Position numbers and translations under genes: made by a program. Below, piece by piece: positions 23,404-23,688 of a stretch of DNA of 23,688 bases (its first letter is position 1; each line of letters begins with the position of its first letter). This DNA comes from Syntrophomonas sp. UBA1376 (GTDB taxonomy: Bacteria > Bacillota > Syntrophomonadia > Syntrophomonadales > Syntrophomonadaceae): contig DBRE01000096.1 of assembly GCA_002305535.1 (NCBI GenBank), positions 1 to 23,688 on the forward strand. Direction: 5' to 3'. The notes below the pieces were generated by a model, which ran no database searches, was not told where the DNA came from, and saw only the letters and a program-made list of their open reading frames with translations.

Positions 23404-23490
23404 AAGGGGAGCTGGAGAAATCCGGCTGAGAGTGGACTGTGTCGTCCAGACCCTGGAACCTGATCTGGGTAATGCCAGCGTAGGAACCAA
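23404..23490 (+). promoter_or_regulatory. Thiamine pyrophosphate (TPP) riboswitch
   Basis: The THI-box core is plain: GGGGAGCTGGAG, then GGCTGAGAGTGG, GACCCTGGAACCTGATCTGG and GTAATGCCAGCGTAGGAACC. These are the CUGAGA and ACCUGAUCUGG...GCCAGCGUAGGAA signatures. It should sense TPP and turn off the downstream ABC transporter gene when thiamine is plentiful. Confidence 0.95.
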
Positions 23491-23499
23491 ATTGCGATA

Positions 23500-23547
23500 A
23501 CTGCGGCCGCTCTATCCTTTTTCAGGTGGAGCAGTCGCTTTATTTTT
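23500..23547 (+). terminator. Terminator in the TPP riboswitch expression platform
   Basis: GCTCTATC (23509-23516) pairs with GGTGGAGC (23525-23532) over 8 positions including two G-T pairs, followed by a TTTATTTTTT tract. ACTGC (23500-23504) can also pair with GCAGT (23531-23535). Transcriptional control by termination is therefore likely. Confidence 0.65.
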
Positions 23548-23575
23548 TAGAATAAGCCGGATGGAGTGACCGTGG

Positions 23576-23688
23576 ATGAAAAAAACCCAAAATACCGTTG
23601 AGCAATTAGCACCCTATTTCTCCATAGTTGGCTTATTGTTGCTCTGGGAGGCGGCTGTGCGCTTTTTTCAGGTTCCCGATTATATTCT
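23576..23688 (+). CDS. ABC transporter permease, probably thiamine or precursor uptake (cut by right edge)
   Basis: The ATG at 23576 opens a frame that runs off the window after 37 codons: MKKTQNTVEQLAPYFSIVGL, then LLLWEAAVRFFQVPDYI. One membrane segment (about 14-31) followed by W-E-x-x-V-R-x-F-x-V-P-x-Y-I matches the start of SsuC/TauC/ThiX-type permeases of nitrate/sulfonate/taurine-like ABC importers. The upstream TPP riboswitch points to thiamine, HMP or a related pyrimidine as substrate. GGATGGAG precedes the start by about 9 bases. A GTG at 23572 in another frame stops after a few codons and is rejected. Only the N-terminus is available, so subfamily is uncertain. Confidence 0.75.
   Translation, partial: MKKTQNTVEQLAPYFSIVGLLLLWEAAVRFFQVPDYI

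Noticed and set aside
1..23688. CRISPR arrays, tRNA genes, insertion-sequence transposases, integrases
   Set aside because: I looked for regularly spaced direct repeats, tRNA T-loop (GGTTCRANNCC) patterns and transposase motifs and found none I could support.

Overview
The window looks like a chromosomal segment of an anaerobic, endospore-forming, low-to-mid G+C Firmicute of the Clostridia. A syntrophic fatty-acid degrader of the Syntrophomonas type is the best fit. The reasons are strong Shine-Dalgarno sequences, a gerA-type spore germination operon, Firmicutes-type LexA boxes, the trmK-nif3 gene pair, and a beta-oxidation cluster (thiolase, long acyl-CoA dehydrogenase, CoA-transferase) beside a sigma-54 activator. 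The organism assignment is inference from gene content, not from a database match.

Layout. 1-900: the edge of a membrane-protein gene, a 5'-truncated DUF4391 fragment (probable remnant of a defence or restriction island) and an almost empty stretch. 900-1193: a small three-helix membrane protein with its own promoter and terminator. 1374-1810: RNase P RNA (rnpB) with a clear promoter and terminator. 1824-1964: a 46-residue Asn/Asp/Arg-rich microprotein with an internal tandem repeat. 2145-8452: a beta-oxidation module made of a PAS/sigma-54 activator, a textbook -24/-12 promoter preceded by four TTTGCGAA-type sites, a thiolase, an acyl-CoA dehydrogenase and a convergent CoA-transferase. Together these could activate a fatty acid with acetyl-CoA, oxidise the acyl-CoA and cleave the 3-ketoacyl-CoA. 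8642-13312: a Cys-rich DNRLRE-type protein, a doubtful small ORF, and the gerA-gerB-gerC operon (leftward).

13394-18271 is the most unusual part. It is an SOS mutagenesis cassette with two perfect GAAC-N4-GTTC LexA boxes, a shortened ImuB-like Y-family protein whose catalytic Asp-Glu pair is replaced by Gln-Gly, a small DUF6504-like protein, and the error-prone polymerase DnaE2. Between the small protein and dnaE2 lies a ~425-base non-coding repeat island with imperfect terminal inverted repeats, nested inverted copies and paired hairpins.

18316-21759 (leftward): an HU protein with a Lys/Ala-rich tail, then a probable trmK-nif3-HD-GYP operon. 21877-23238: a TrpB2-type tryptophan synthase beta chain. 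23361-23688: a promoter, a TPP riboswitch with a terminator, and the start of an ABC permease gene probably for thiamine or a precursor, cut by the window edge.
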